This document shows positions 43,901 to 54,915 of a stretch of DNA of 64,000 bases, piece by piece. The notes under the pieces are model-generated. The model was not told where the DNA came from. It did not search any database and was given only the letters and a program-made list of their open reading frames with translations. How positions within the stretch are numbered: position 1 is the stretch's first letter; the number at the start of each line of letters is the position of its first letter. A program made the translations under genes and the position numbers. The DNA comes from Promerops cafer (Eukaryota > Chordata > Aves > Passeriformes > Nectariniidae), in the NCBI GenBank assembly GCA_013398275.1, contig VZSE01013631.1, forward strand, positions 2,946,550-3,010,549, written 5' to 3'.

Positions 43901-44094
43901 GCTTCCCCATTTTAAATGTTATTTAAATAGTATAAATTATTACAGCAGTTGTACTGCTTGAATGCACACTGTTATATGTACAATACTTGCCCCCCAAAAC
44001 AGACATCATCTTCCTTATTCCTACACTTTGCAGTGGGCAAAACACCATCCCAGAACTACATCCCACCTTGCTTACAGTTTTGCAGCAGATTCTG

Positions 44095-44138
44095 TGTTCA
44101 CTCTGTTTTAGTGTTCAACTAAAACAGAGCAGTGAACA
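44095..44138. repeat. Long near-perfect inverted repeat
   Basis: CTCTGTTTTAGT (44101-44112) pairs exactly with ACTAAAACAGAG (44118-44129) across the 5-nt loop GTTCA. An outer stem TGTTCA (44095-44100) pairs with TGAACA (44133-44138) with a 3-nt bulge CAG on one side. No known element or RNA family was recognised. Confidence 0.9.
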
Positions 44139-44816
44139 TCCACGGGTTAATATTTTTATAAACCACTTTTGAAGAGCTATGAAACTGCACATTGCACAAG
44201 CTCATCAAGGAATAGGCTGATTTCATTAGGCAATGCAGAGGTTTGGGGGTAGTTTTGCTTTTATGACATCTTGTTTTAGCTAACTGGGGCAGAGATTTGT
44301 GACTTGGGATGTCTGTGAATGTCCTTAACTGTGGCTCCCATGGGGTAAGCCTGACCCGCAGGAGGGCTGGGGAAGAGTGGATGTGATCAGATGTCACTGG
44401 TTTTTTCTGGAAATGCACATGCTGAAATGAAGAGCTTCAGCCCAGGTCTGACTGAAGTTTTTGGGGAAGACAAGGGTGGGCAGCACAGGCAGGAGCAGTT
44501 CCTGGGGAGCCCTTGGAGCCTCCCCTGGGGAGCAAAGCTGCACCCTGAGCACCAGGGCTTTCCTCTCCTGTGAGTACAGAGCCCCACATTCCACACTTGA
44601 TAGTGACTGATGAGGTGTGCAACCTTTCCGTGGCATGCTGCCGAGCTGGAGATGGGGAAAGTGTCCTGACCACAGGGCCACAGGGAACAGCTGTGTTGCT
44701 TTCTGACATGGGGAGGACAAAAGGGAATTACTGCAGAGAGTGGAAATTATGACAATTATATCAGATTTCTGGTGGTATTTGCTGAGTGCTTCTCTAAAGT
44801 AAGTAATCTAAAATGC

Positions 44817-44885
44817 TCCCTGGCAATGTTCAAGCCACTGCTGATGGTCATGCTTGAGAGCATGGGCTCCCTGCTAGATGGGAGC
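44817..44885 (+). mobile_element. Possible very short CR1 relic
   Basis: CTCCCTGGCAATGTTCAAGC followed by a CATGCTTGAGAGCATGGGCT stretch loosely resembles the CR1 3' segment CCTGGCAGTGTTCAAGG...GAGCAACCTGGTCT. The match is weak and lacks the 3' tail. Confidence 0.3.
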
Positions 44886-46029
44886 TGCTCCAACAGACAA
44901 AGGGATGTTTCCAGTTCCATCTCACCCAGTAATATTCCCAGTGCTGGTGGTGGGGAGCCATGTGGCAAGGAGACTTGTTCTGGTTTATATTTCCAGCTCC
45001 CTTTCAAGATCAGCAGTGCACATTCCCTGCATTTCTCTGGGCCATCCAGGAAGGAGCTGATGGGTGTGTGAGCAGCCTTCAGCCCCATTCTCCAGGGGAG
45101 GATAACAGCCCCTTTCCCCAAGGAGCTTGTGTGCTCACAGGCACCCACCAGCATGGCTCCATTGTTTTCCTAAACCATGAAGAGATGGGTCTGCTAACCA
45201 TGAAGTGATGGAGCACCTCATAGTGAAGGAATGAAATGCATTTTTCAAGACCAGAAAATGGGAGGGTCGGCGAGAGCCCTTGAGGACCTGGTCATGTGGA
45301 GAAAGGAGCTGAAATGGGCAGAGACTCATGGCTGAACAAAGCAGATGGTACATTGAAGAGATGACAAAAAACTGGGGCTGAGCAGGGCTTAGGAATCCAT
45401 CCAGCTTTTCCAGACCCAGTGCAGGAGTACCTAACACCACTGCCCTCCTCTTTCTTCTTAAAAAATTCTGAAGGGTGAGATTGTATGGGATTGATGTGCT
45501 CCTTTTCCAGACCTAACTGCCCAGACTCTTAGAAATTACATTCAGGTTTCTGGCCTAAATCCCTGTGCTGCAGCTTATATCCATTATTTACTGTTTTCTC
45601 TATGGCTGACATGAAGGAGACAAGACAAGCCCCACAGAGATAGAGCTGAACTGTCAAAATGCCTGAGGGCAGGAGGGCTCCTGCAGCACTAAGCTGTGCT
45701 TCTGAGAAATTAGGTGAGATCTGAGCTGGTGCCATGGACCCAAAGTGCAAACAGATGGGGGATCGCAGTCTGGAGGTGGGATGCCAAGAAGGAACGCTTG
45801 TTGCCTGACACCCTAAATCCAACTGAAGCCTAGGAGATCAGAGAAGAGTAACAGTAGCCCGGGGAGTATGAAAATGACAGCTTACGAGCAAACATTTGTG
45901 CAGCATTTTGTCTGAGCAAGTGTCTTCTCAATTAACTGACATGTAAAATATGAGATAACAACTGGAAGCATGAGCAGGCAACTGAAAGGAGCCTGTAAGC
46001 ATTGATCATTCACTCTGGGATGAAATCAG

Positions 46030-47260
46030 AAAAGACCAAGCTTAGCTGGAGCTTAGACTGCATGGCACAAGAAGAAACGCGAAGGATGGGTGCTACACGT
46101 GTCTTAGCTGCAAAAGCAAACGTGGAGAAATTGTGAGTCCATCAACAAATGTGTGAGCCAACCCACCGACAGGATGATAAGCAAAAAGACCAAAGCATTT
46201 AATGCTTCTTTTTGCACACATTTCACTGGCAAGGCTTACTCCCACACCTTACATATCCAGCATGATTTGAGAAGAAGGGGAACAACCAATAAGAGGAGGA
46301 ACAGATGAAGGTTTACCTTGAGAAGCTGTAAGTATTGGGATTCAGGTGAGCAGGTGGGATTCACCTGAGGGTCCTGATGTGACCTCATGGCTGCTGTCCA
46401 TTATCAGAAGCTCACAGTGATCAGAAACAGCTCTGACAGCTGGAAAGTCTCCTGCAGCATTTTCATGCAAAACCTGAGCAAACATGAATTGGATGAACAA
46501 ATTTTTAGATGGATTGAAAATTAGCTAGACCAAAAATTAACTGGACCATTAGGTCAAAGAATAATAATCAATGTTGTGATGGGCCATCTGGCAGCCAGTA
46601 ATGAACAGAGGACCCCAGGGAATGACACAGGAGTTGATATTGTTCAATATTTTCATCACTCACCAGGCTGATGACACAGAGGGCACTTTCAGCACATTTA
46701 CAGATGGTAATAGATTAGAAGTAATGACAGCCATATCCATTTGGCAGAGCTGGCAGAAGCAGTCCAGAGGGACCTTGAGAAACTTGGGATGTGTGACAAT
46801 AGAAATCCCATGGAGTTTAATGAGCAGTGCAAACCCTTTACTTTGATGTAGGATGGCATCCTTCTGCCTGCATAAGAGCCATGCAGGAAAGGACCTGGGC
46901 TTTGCTATGAGACTTCAGCACAGCTGGAGGATAGTTATTGCTCCCTTTCTACTCAGTGCTAGTAAATCTGCCCCAGAAGTGTTGTCCCATTTAGGACCTG
47001 CAGTTCAGTAGTTCATTGAGAAACTGAAGAAACTCCACAGGATGGACAGTGGCCTAGAGCACATGAGCCACAAAGAGATGCTGAGGGACATGACACAAAT
47101 TTGGCTAGTCTGGCAAAGAGGTGGCTTAGGAGAGGTCTAAAATCAGCCTGAATCTGCATGAAGAAGAATTACAAAGATAATGGAGCTAAACTCTGTACAT
47201 TAGTGGCAAGCTACAGAAAAAAATCCTGATCTTCACTGAGGTGAACAGGTTTGTCTCTTT
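46030..47260 (+). mobile_element. Long, decayed CR1 LINE remnant including reverse transcriptase sequence
   Basis: Around 46,170-46,250 the sequence resembles the linker before the CR1 polymerase (AAAGCATTTAATGCTTCTTT). At 46,601-46,690 a broken frame reads like QELILFNIFITHQADDTEGT followed by FTDGNRLE, a decayed version of the CR1 reverse transcriptase VLFNIFINDLD...FADDTKL motif. At 47,100-47,220 AAGAGGTGGCTTAGGAGAGG and AATTACAAAGATAATGGAGC match the region past the polymerase. Many indels and stops make it inactive; the edges are estimates. Confidence 0.75.
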
Positions 47261-50200
47261 AGGGGCCTGAAGGAGGGTCACTGAGTGGACCCCTGTGGTG
47301 GAATTCTGCCCACCTACTCCAGCTGACACTGCCTATCTCTTCTGTGGGTGGCCCCAGCCAAGTCCCTCCAAGCACTGCCCTGGGAACAGCTCATTCCCTC
47401 AAGTTGTCTCAAAAGACAGCATGGATGGGCTGGTGCTAGATCCTGTCCCCACAGCCTTTAACAGAACCCTATTGGGCACTGCACTCTAAAATGCCACCGT
47501 GAGCCTCATGCAAAAAACCACAAAGACTGTTTTGCATGCTAAAAATACCACTCTTATGTGCTCAAACACAGCTCTCAAATAATTTGGGGTATTTTGAACT
47601 GCAGGGGGAAAGAGAAAAAGGAAAAAAAAAAAATCATTAAGGACCTGAGTATCCCAGAGGGCCCAGAAGAGTCCCAGGACTGAATATTATTTCATGCAGA
47701 CCTTCCTAATCTAGGGGCAATTAACTTTAAGCAGAGTGGGTATGGACCAGTCCACTGGATGTTGGGGCTGGGATTCAGTCTCCAGCTCTCTTTGAGCTGG
47801 AAGCATGGGCACAACCATGGAGACTTTGAGGCAGCTGCCAGGAGGAACTTCCCCAGTGCCTAAGTTATGTTTGCCAGCTCAGCTCCCTACGGGGGGGATG
47901 CTGAAGATCAGGAAGGGCACAAGCAGTGGGAGGAGCCCATCTTGTTGCCTCCAGGTAAGCAAGAAGCTTTTATAACTACCAGTTCCCATCGTACAGCACA
48001 CAGGCATATACCTGGGTGGTATGGCTGGAAGCAGAAGTGGCATCTCCTTACCTCTCCTCTGCTCTGTCCACATGAGGGTGGACCCCTGAAATTCTCAGTT
48101 TCCTCCTGTGTTTTCCTTCACTTTGCAAGAGGACAATACAGCCAGCAAGACAGCTCACTGCCCAGGTTAAAATAACTCAGTTCTGCCTCACACCTTTCTT
48201 ATATTTTATCAGCTTCATATCTGAATGTCTCATTAACACAGACAAACAGATTATAATGCCTTCTAAGCAAGCTTGATCAGAAATCCTGAAAGAATCAAAA
48301 GCCTGAGAAAACAATTCATTGCATTTGATGCATCAGTTCTTGGAACTGCAGCTATATTAGGCAATACGTCTTTGTTCACTCACATTAAGCTAATTGAATG
48401 CATATTTATTGTGCACTGTTCTTCAGCATCCAGGCAAAATCAAAGAAGCCTGTTTCACTACCGAGATGATAATTTTGCATAAGAAATATGGACAGATTTA
48501 CATCAGACTATTAATGCTATTCCATTATTCAACACCAGAGCTAAAATTAGGAGTCACCTCAACAACCAGATGCATTTTTTATCTTCAAGGTAAGAGCCTG
48601 AATTAGCACAGACCTCTACCTCCTGCCTATACCCCTTAATTCTAGACAGGCTCTTCTACAGCAGTATCACTGGCATGAGAGAGGCACATGAGACTCAGGC
48701 TAACTCTTATGTTTGCATCTTCCTGTTTAAATACTGAAGGGTCACCAGAAGTCACACTCCGTCTGCATGCATTTGCTATGTGCTGAAAAAACGTGAGCAT
48801 CAAGATATGACATTTTACAAACATTTTTTAATAGTAAATCACTTACTGGTACCTGTTCGAAGGAAATGGAGCCCACCTGCACCTGACTGAGCTCACTGCA
48901 GAAGCAGCAGTGCTTTCCTGAGGCCTTCCTTAAAATAATACAGCATCCTTCCCCCTGCTGTGTGGCTGAGGGATGGGGAGCCCCTAGCACAGGCCAGGTG
49001 CTGTAGCTCATCTGCACATTCTAATAACAGCCAAAGCCTTGTTGTGCAACAGCCACAAACCAGCCCATTAGGAGGCTTTTTAATAGGCCACATGTGAGCA
49101 GCACTTGGGCAGATGTAAAAGTTCCCTCTTGACTAGTGCTGTGTTTTAAGTACCTTTAATCTGCAGGGACATTGCCACTTGAATGGGATACTGGGCACCA
49201 TGAAGAATGCAATAAACCCAAGCAGAGCTCTCTTGTTTAGCCTCTATATGCTGTCTGAGACCTGAGGCAAAAGAGAAAGGGTAAAAAAAAATCATAATTT
49301 TTATATAAAATCCTCAAATGCTCCTTCTGTCTGTACTGATGGAGTGGTTACTTCATGTCTAAAGCCCAGGCCAGCTCTTCCCCAGTTCACCCAGTTCAGT
49401 TCAGAGGCTCAAAGATGGTGAAGAATGAAAAAATATTTTAAGTCTGGACTTACCTCCTCATTGCTGGGGAGCACAGACCAAGGTGCCCCCACGACGGGGG
49501 CATCGTGCAGGGTGGTTTCTCCCTGTGGAGGAGCAAACTGATCTGTCTCAGCCATATCCCCTTTCCATGGGCTGTAGTGCAGGCTTTACTCAGAAGCTGC
49601 TGAGAAGTCTCAGCTGAGGTGAGGGGAGTCTCCCCGGCCACGGGCAGGACCCAGGGCCAGCTCCTGGGGCTGGGGGGCAGCTGCCCTTGTCACTGGCCCT
49701 GGGCATGCTGGGGTGACAGCCAGGCCTTTTCTTTCTCAGCATCTGAGTGTAACCAATGAATTTTCAACCGAATCAGCCTAATCACATCCATATTTATTGC
49801 CTGCTGTTCTGTTACAGGAAGGCAACACTTTCTTATCTGCATCAGATCCTAAGGGGCTGCCAATACCATGCTGCTGTCACTATGGTTTCTCCATGATCCC
49901 TGCACTCCTCGGGCTTCTGCCAGATCTGTCTTCTGCAGTTAAAAGAGAGGTTTGGGCTTCTAATACCAAAAAGAAATGGTAGCACTGGGAGGTCTGCTTG
50001 CTGGGCGTGGTTCAGATCAAAGCACCAAGCTCTTAAAGGCTCGTGGAAGGGTTCAGGCTCTGAGCCCCAAACAACAGGCACATTACTTTGCTGGCTCGGG
50101 GATTTATTTGCAGGGGTGGAAGGAAGTATCAGCTGCAGGACAGGAGTCTGTAATTCACCTCACTGCCTCAGCTGGGGGAGAGTGTAGTCCCCTCTTCTCT

Positions 50201-51476
50201 GAGCTGCTCCCAGAAACAGTGTTTGTTGATACTGGCTTAACCATCTCAAGGGATAAAATTACTATGAAATGTTTACAAGGACCATTTGAAACCTGAGAAG
50301 AGGATGTTTTTAGTAATGCAGAAAGAGCCAAATACCTTAGAAGTATTCCAGCTTTAAGAATTAATTACTGCTTCCCAGTAAATGCAGGCTGACAAATAAC
50401 CTTGTGCAATTTCCCGGACAGATACATTTTAATGGAAATATTGTGCATAGGTCAAGAGCAAAACAGAGTTGCTGGACCACGACCCCACAAGCTTGGGTAC
50501 GTGGGTACCTCTGCCCAAACTCTTGCCCAGCAAAGCCCAAAGGGCAGAGCATGGGGGTGAAGCAGCCACCTCTCCACGGCAGCTCACACCGTGAGAGTCC
50601 CTGGTGAGGATTGTACCTAGGGCTGGTTATTTTCTGTCACAAAGGAAAAACGTGGATAATAAACAACCAAGTGCATTTTTCAAAACAGCAGTTATGACAT
50701 CTATGAAGCTCTATAATCATTATGCAAAATTCACTGCGTAGCTTTTCAGTTGTAAATCAAATATCACAGGGCATTGAAATGAAAGCTCAATCTCTATATC
50801 CTAATTTTTCTTTTGGTAGTTGGGAAGATGGTATGTAGTTGATATGCTCCACAGTATACACTGGCATAATGAGTCACAATATACATTTATTATTCTTTCA
50901 GTCAAAAGCACCAAGCATGGAATGTAGTAAGAAAACTTCATGAAACAATTATCTCAAAACCTTATTCAATAAAAAGTCTTTGCTTTCTTCTTCTTTTTAG
51001 ATAGATGAAATGAGGAGAGTGGTAGAAGAGCAAGCCTGAGAATCAATAGGGAAATCTGAACTGTCATTAATTACCCCAGATCCAATCTGAGCTGCTGTTT
51101 TGTGTGCCATGCTCTACTCATAACAAGGTTTTCAGGGATCTCACTGAAGGTACCTCAGAGACACAACTCTTTGGAGTGTTGCCTACAGTTTGGTGCATGA
51201 CCCAACAAGAGCATCACCCTCAAAGATATTGCTCCTAGAAGGACAATGGACTTTGGATCCTCACTTCAGGAGAAACTGAAGAGATCCTGCTGGCATACTG
51301 ATGTGAATCACCAGTGGTCATGTGCCAAGTGCAACTGCCATACAAGGTCACCTTTGCCTAAAGAACTTTATTCTGAATCTATTCACGCCTTCCATTCACC
51401 AAAAGCTAATGAAGTCCCACAGGCATAAAATAATTTTACAGGAGATCCATGCATGGGATGCAGATTTGTTTCCAGT

Positions 51477-51539
51477 CATCCATCCATCCATCCATCCATC
51501 CATCCATCCATCCATCCATCCATCCATCCATCCATCCAT
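51477..51539. repeat. Pure (CATC)15 microsatellite
   Basis: Fifteen uninterrupted CATC units plus a partial one. Its lack of interruptions suggests an actively length-variable locus. Read as protein it gives SIHP or WMDG repeats, which are artefacts of the unit and not coding. Confidence 0.98.
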
Positions 51540-52728
51540 ATCTCAGTTTTGCTCCCTGTCTGAAGCTTGAACCCAGCTCTTGCCCATGGTGTGAACACAG
51601 TCCTTGTTCACAGTCTGCCTTGTCCACAATCCTTCGTACAAACAAACCACAATGCAGCATGAACCTGCAGCATTGGCCATTTCCTGTGCTGAGAGGCAAG
51701 CCCCCATCAAGAGACAGTGAGGAAGCAGCCCAGTTCCAGGTGCTCGAATGGGGCAGAAAATAAAGGGGACATCCATAAAGCTTTTTGAAGAAAACATCCC
51801 TATCTCTGTCTAGGGATGTGCAGCTCCTGAGTTCAAGTGCACAGAACAGGTTGATGGCAGCTGCTATTTTAAAATTCATGAAGCCTTAAAGCATTACTGA
51901 ATGATTTCAGAGCTTGGAGATAAGTAGACAAAATTGTCCAACAGGGGAGAGATGCTGATGTAGTAGCAGCCATAATAGTGTGTGATGCTGCACACATCCC
52001 TGCTTCTGAAAACCCACTCATCCGTCTTGTCAGGGAAAATTGCTGTGATTCTGTTTCATAGCGGAGGTGGTGGGAGGAAAGAGGCAGATGCATATTTTCC
52101 TCTGATCAAGGAGAAAGGCCAGGCTATGCACCACTCACCCTCCTGAAGCCATCGTGCCCCCTCTGTGAAGGGCTTAGAGCCTGGGGATGGCAAGTATTCA
52201 GTAGGGAAGGCATAAGTGGCTGTGGGCCAGGAGAAACAAGGCTTTGGAGTTGCTCTGCTAGTACTTGCGAGATGTTTTATCCTGGTGTGCCCCTCTTTGC
52301 TCACTCAGGACTGAAGAAAATGCTGGGGTAAAATGTGCTGGGAGTCAGCAGGTTCTTCCTGTGCTTTAGCTGTCAGCTCAGGGTTCAGAACTTCTGGGTG
52401 AGAGCAGATCTGTGCCAGCCAGGGGAAATTCAGACAAACAGCATAAATACCTAATTTATGTACCTCAACCCAAAAGTGTTACCTAGAGTGGCCCAGAGCA
52501 GCTGCTGCCTTAAGTGGGAGGCAGATCAGAGCAGCCCTCTCTCCCTGCCATCGCATGCTCTAGTCATCCAGATTCCCCATTACATCCCTGAGGGGCTCAT
52601 CCTGCTCCTGTCATGTGGCTGAAGCAGCCCAACAGCATGAGAGGTATGGGGTGGAGGCAGGAGGCTTTGTGCCTTTGGCCTGAGCATGGGTGCCTATGTA
52701 GCAAGAGACAGCTGTAGCTTTCTCCCAT

Positions 52729-52744
52729 GAGAGAGAGAGAGAGA
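52729..52744. repeat. Short (GA)8 dinucleotide repeat
   Basis: Eight uninterrupted GA units. Confidence 0.9.
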
Positions 52745-53333
52745 TGGGGAAAATGACTGCATTTATTCCCCTGCTCCTGCCCATCCCTGCCCCTCGAGTG
52801 CCCACTGGTTCCTGCACAAACTCTCCCCCTGTACCTGCGTGGGGACCCAAGCTCCTGCTTTGCCAGGGGCAGCGAGAGGCACCTAAGGCACTGTCTAATG
52901 TGATTTTTCACCTGGCTTTGACAGCCATACTGTGATGCAGACTTGGTCAGTACATATTACCTGCCCCTTCAGCATATTTTGTACCATGTGAGTGCTGAAT
53001 ATCTTTAGCAACTTGCTTGGTGAAACTCTGTACTGGATACATAAGTAGGAAATAATTTCCAAAGACAAAAGCTGCAGGTTAAAAAACAATCAAAACTCTA
53101 CCAGAGTGGTATTTTCTCTTGGAAAAAATTTGTTATCCTGCTTTCAAGATGGTGAAATGTTTCACAAATATCCCACTTAAGACTTTTCAATTCCTCTTCA
53201 AATTTTCCCATGGACACATGGTCCATGTGGTGAGTTTAAGTCTGCCAGGGACACACGTTCTCACCAACCCCATCATTCTGTTCCCTTCAAGCACAGAGTC
53301 CTGGGCCTAGCAGAGCACCTCTCACAGTGAAGA

Positions 53334-53357
53334 AATATTTAACATGTGTTAAATATT
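53334..53357. repeat. AT-rich palindrome
   Basis: AATATTTAACA and TGTTAAATATT are perfect inverted repeats separated by TG. Another TTAACATGTTTAA palindrome-like block follows at 53361-53373. Confidence 0.85.
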
Positions 53358-54521
53358 GTATTAACATGTTTAAAGAGTTTGGTTTGTCCAGGCTGTCACC
53401 ATGCTTTTGACACGAATTAGCTCCAAGTTTTGGACCCAGCTTGCAGTCCCAGTTTCAGTCTGCTCCTGCAGGTCTGGTTCCTGCAGGTAGGGCAGCACAG
53501 GGCCTTCAGGGAGGAGACGTAGAGGTGACACGCCTGGACTGAAGATGTGCAGATAGCCCTGGGTGGGGAATAGTGCTGCTGGCACCCCAGACCCCTGCCC
53601 AGTGCTCACACGGGCCTCTGCTGCTTCTGCACAGAGCATTGTCTTCCACTTGCTCAGTCACCCTTCACACAGTTACCACCACCAGGAAGACCCAGGTGCA
53701 GATAAAGAGTGAAGGTGGCCCAGGAAGCTTCAAGGCCCAGGGATCAGAAACAACAGGGACTGCCCACTAACTGCAAGGCACAGCACCTACCTGCCTTTCC
53801 TAACACAAGGTAAGAAGGAAGTGATCTTTTGACTTAATCTATGAGATTTTATAAAATAAAACCTTACTGGACTTGCGCTTGAGTGAGGAGTTTCCCCTGT
53901 ACAGATTAATCTACTTCCACACTTTCTACTCAGCACAGAGTAGTTTTATTTCTTACATGCAGAATTCAGAGGCATACTGGAAGTGCAAAACCTACATTCC
54001 ATGCTCTGACATCTAGCAAACAGCTAATAAAACCCATTCTAGTATGGTTTAGAGTTTATGTGAAGCAAGAGTAAAGACTAACCTGTTTCCAATAGCTACA
54101 GAATTACTCTGGGGCAGATAAAGGTGTGATTCCTTTCAAATGTAGCTATTTTCTGTCCAGGGAACCTACGCATCAGTCCTTCCTATCACACATCTCCAGA
54201 GAAAGCAACAGCCAACCCACACACTCCTCTGCTGTGGATTGCTCAGCACTTTGTTCCACAGTAATCTGCAGGAGAAACTCAATCCTCCAGTTAAATGCTT
54301 GGGACTCAAATGATTAATTCTGTAGAACAGATCTCTAAGGCACATCAGAAATTGGAGCTCATTCATAACAGCCTATCAGCATTCAGGCTATTATAGGTGC
54401 AAGCAAAACAGCAGCTTTGAGGGAGGAAAGCAATTCTGTTATAATCAGAATTCTTACAAACACTTTTATATTTTCATGTTTAATAGAGCTTTCTTTTTAT
54501 CTCCTACAAAGTTTTCCACCA

Positions 54522-54625
54522 AGGGCTTTCTAAGCATTATATAAAGGCAGGTAATGATTTACATCATTAACACTCCCATTTTACAAACAGGAAATGGAGG
54601 CCTCCAAAGAAAATCATATGAGTAG
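54522..54625 (+). mobile_element. MIR-like (CORE-SINE) relic downstream of RASL11A
   Basis: TTCTAAGCATTATATAAAGG, then CATCATTAACACTCCCATTT and TTACAAACAGGAAATGGAGG follow the MIR order (CTAAGCRCTTTACA...CCCATTTTACAGATGAGGAAACTGAGGC). It lies about 300 bp past the RASL11A stop codon. Confidence 0.55.
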
Positions 54626-54727
54626 CTTAATACAGAAAATCCCAGTCCCCCCCAAAAAGAAATGGAATCACAAAGCCTCCTGGCAAAAGTCCCCTTTCCA
54701 ACTACCTCTATTTAGTTGCTATGCAGC

Positions 54728-54754
54728 TTTTTTTTCTTTTTTTTTTTTTTTTTT
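54728..54754. repeat. T8-C-T18 tract, an A-tract on the RASL11A sense strand
   Basis: The plus strand reads eight T, one C and eighteen T. In RASL11A orientation it is a long A-tract about 100 bp past the putative poly(A) signal, a place where oligo-dT priming on read-through RNA could give false 3' ends. Confidence 0.95.
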
Positions 54755-54855
54755 CCAAAAATAACCCAACCAGTCAAATGAGAGAACAGCAAGGAAATTG
54801 CAAGCTTTGACATACTTACTTCTACACTGCTGGCATTAGTACAAAAATAAAGATT

Positions 54856-54861
54856 TTTATT
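54856..54861 (-). terminator. Polyadenylation signal of RASL11A (AATAAA)
   Basis: AATAAA on the minus strand lies 55 bp past the RASL11A stop codon, which would give a very short 3' UTR. Further AATAAA-like motifs lie farther downstream (for example near 53946), so longer transcripts are possible. Confidence 0.5.
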
Positions 54862-54915
54862 AACGAGTTTACAAAAATAAATTCTATTGAGTCCCACAGG
54901 ATCTCATTGGGAGGT

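Larger units (their letters stand above)
21376..46029. other. Intergenic
   Basis: This long stretch holds three CR1 fragments, a CATC-type microsatellite, an A16 run and the inverted repeat at 44,095. Overlapping open frames at 30,082-30,631 and 26,773-27,246 reflect local GC richness and match no protein I know. An AT-rich segment with several TAATTA-type sites lies at 35,370-35,480. No coding exon was recognised. Confidence 0.65.
47261..54521. other. Intergenic, RASL11A downstream flank
   Basis: It contains the (CATC)15 and (GA)8 microsatellites and the palindrome at 53,334. Two AT-rich unique segments, 48,170-48,560 and 50,640-50,960, have the look of conserved regulatory DNA but cannot be tested here. 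No exon was recognised. Confidence 0.65.

Noticed and set aside
51477..51539. Regular repeat as a possible CRISPR array
   Set aside because: The unit is 4 bp with no spacers, in a vertebrate genome.
51436..51879. Open frames with repeated WMDG or SIHP residues
   Set aside because: They are translations of the (CATC)15 microsatellite, not a repeat protein.
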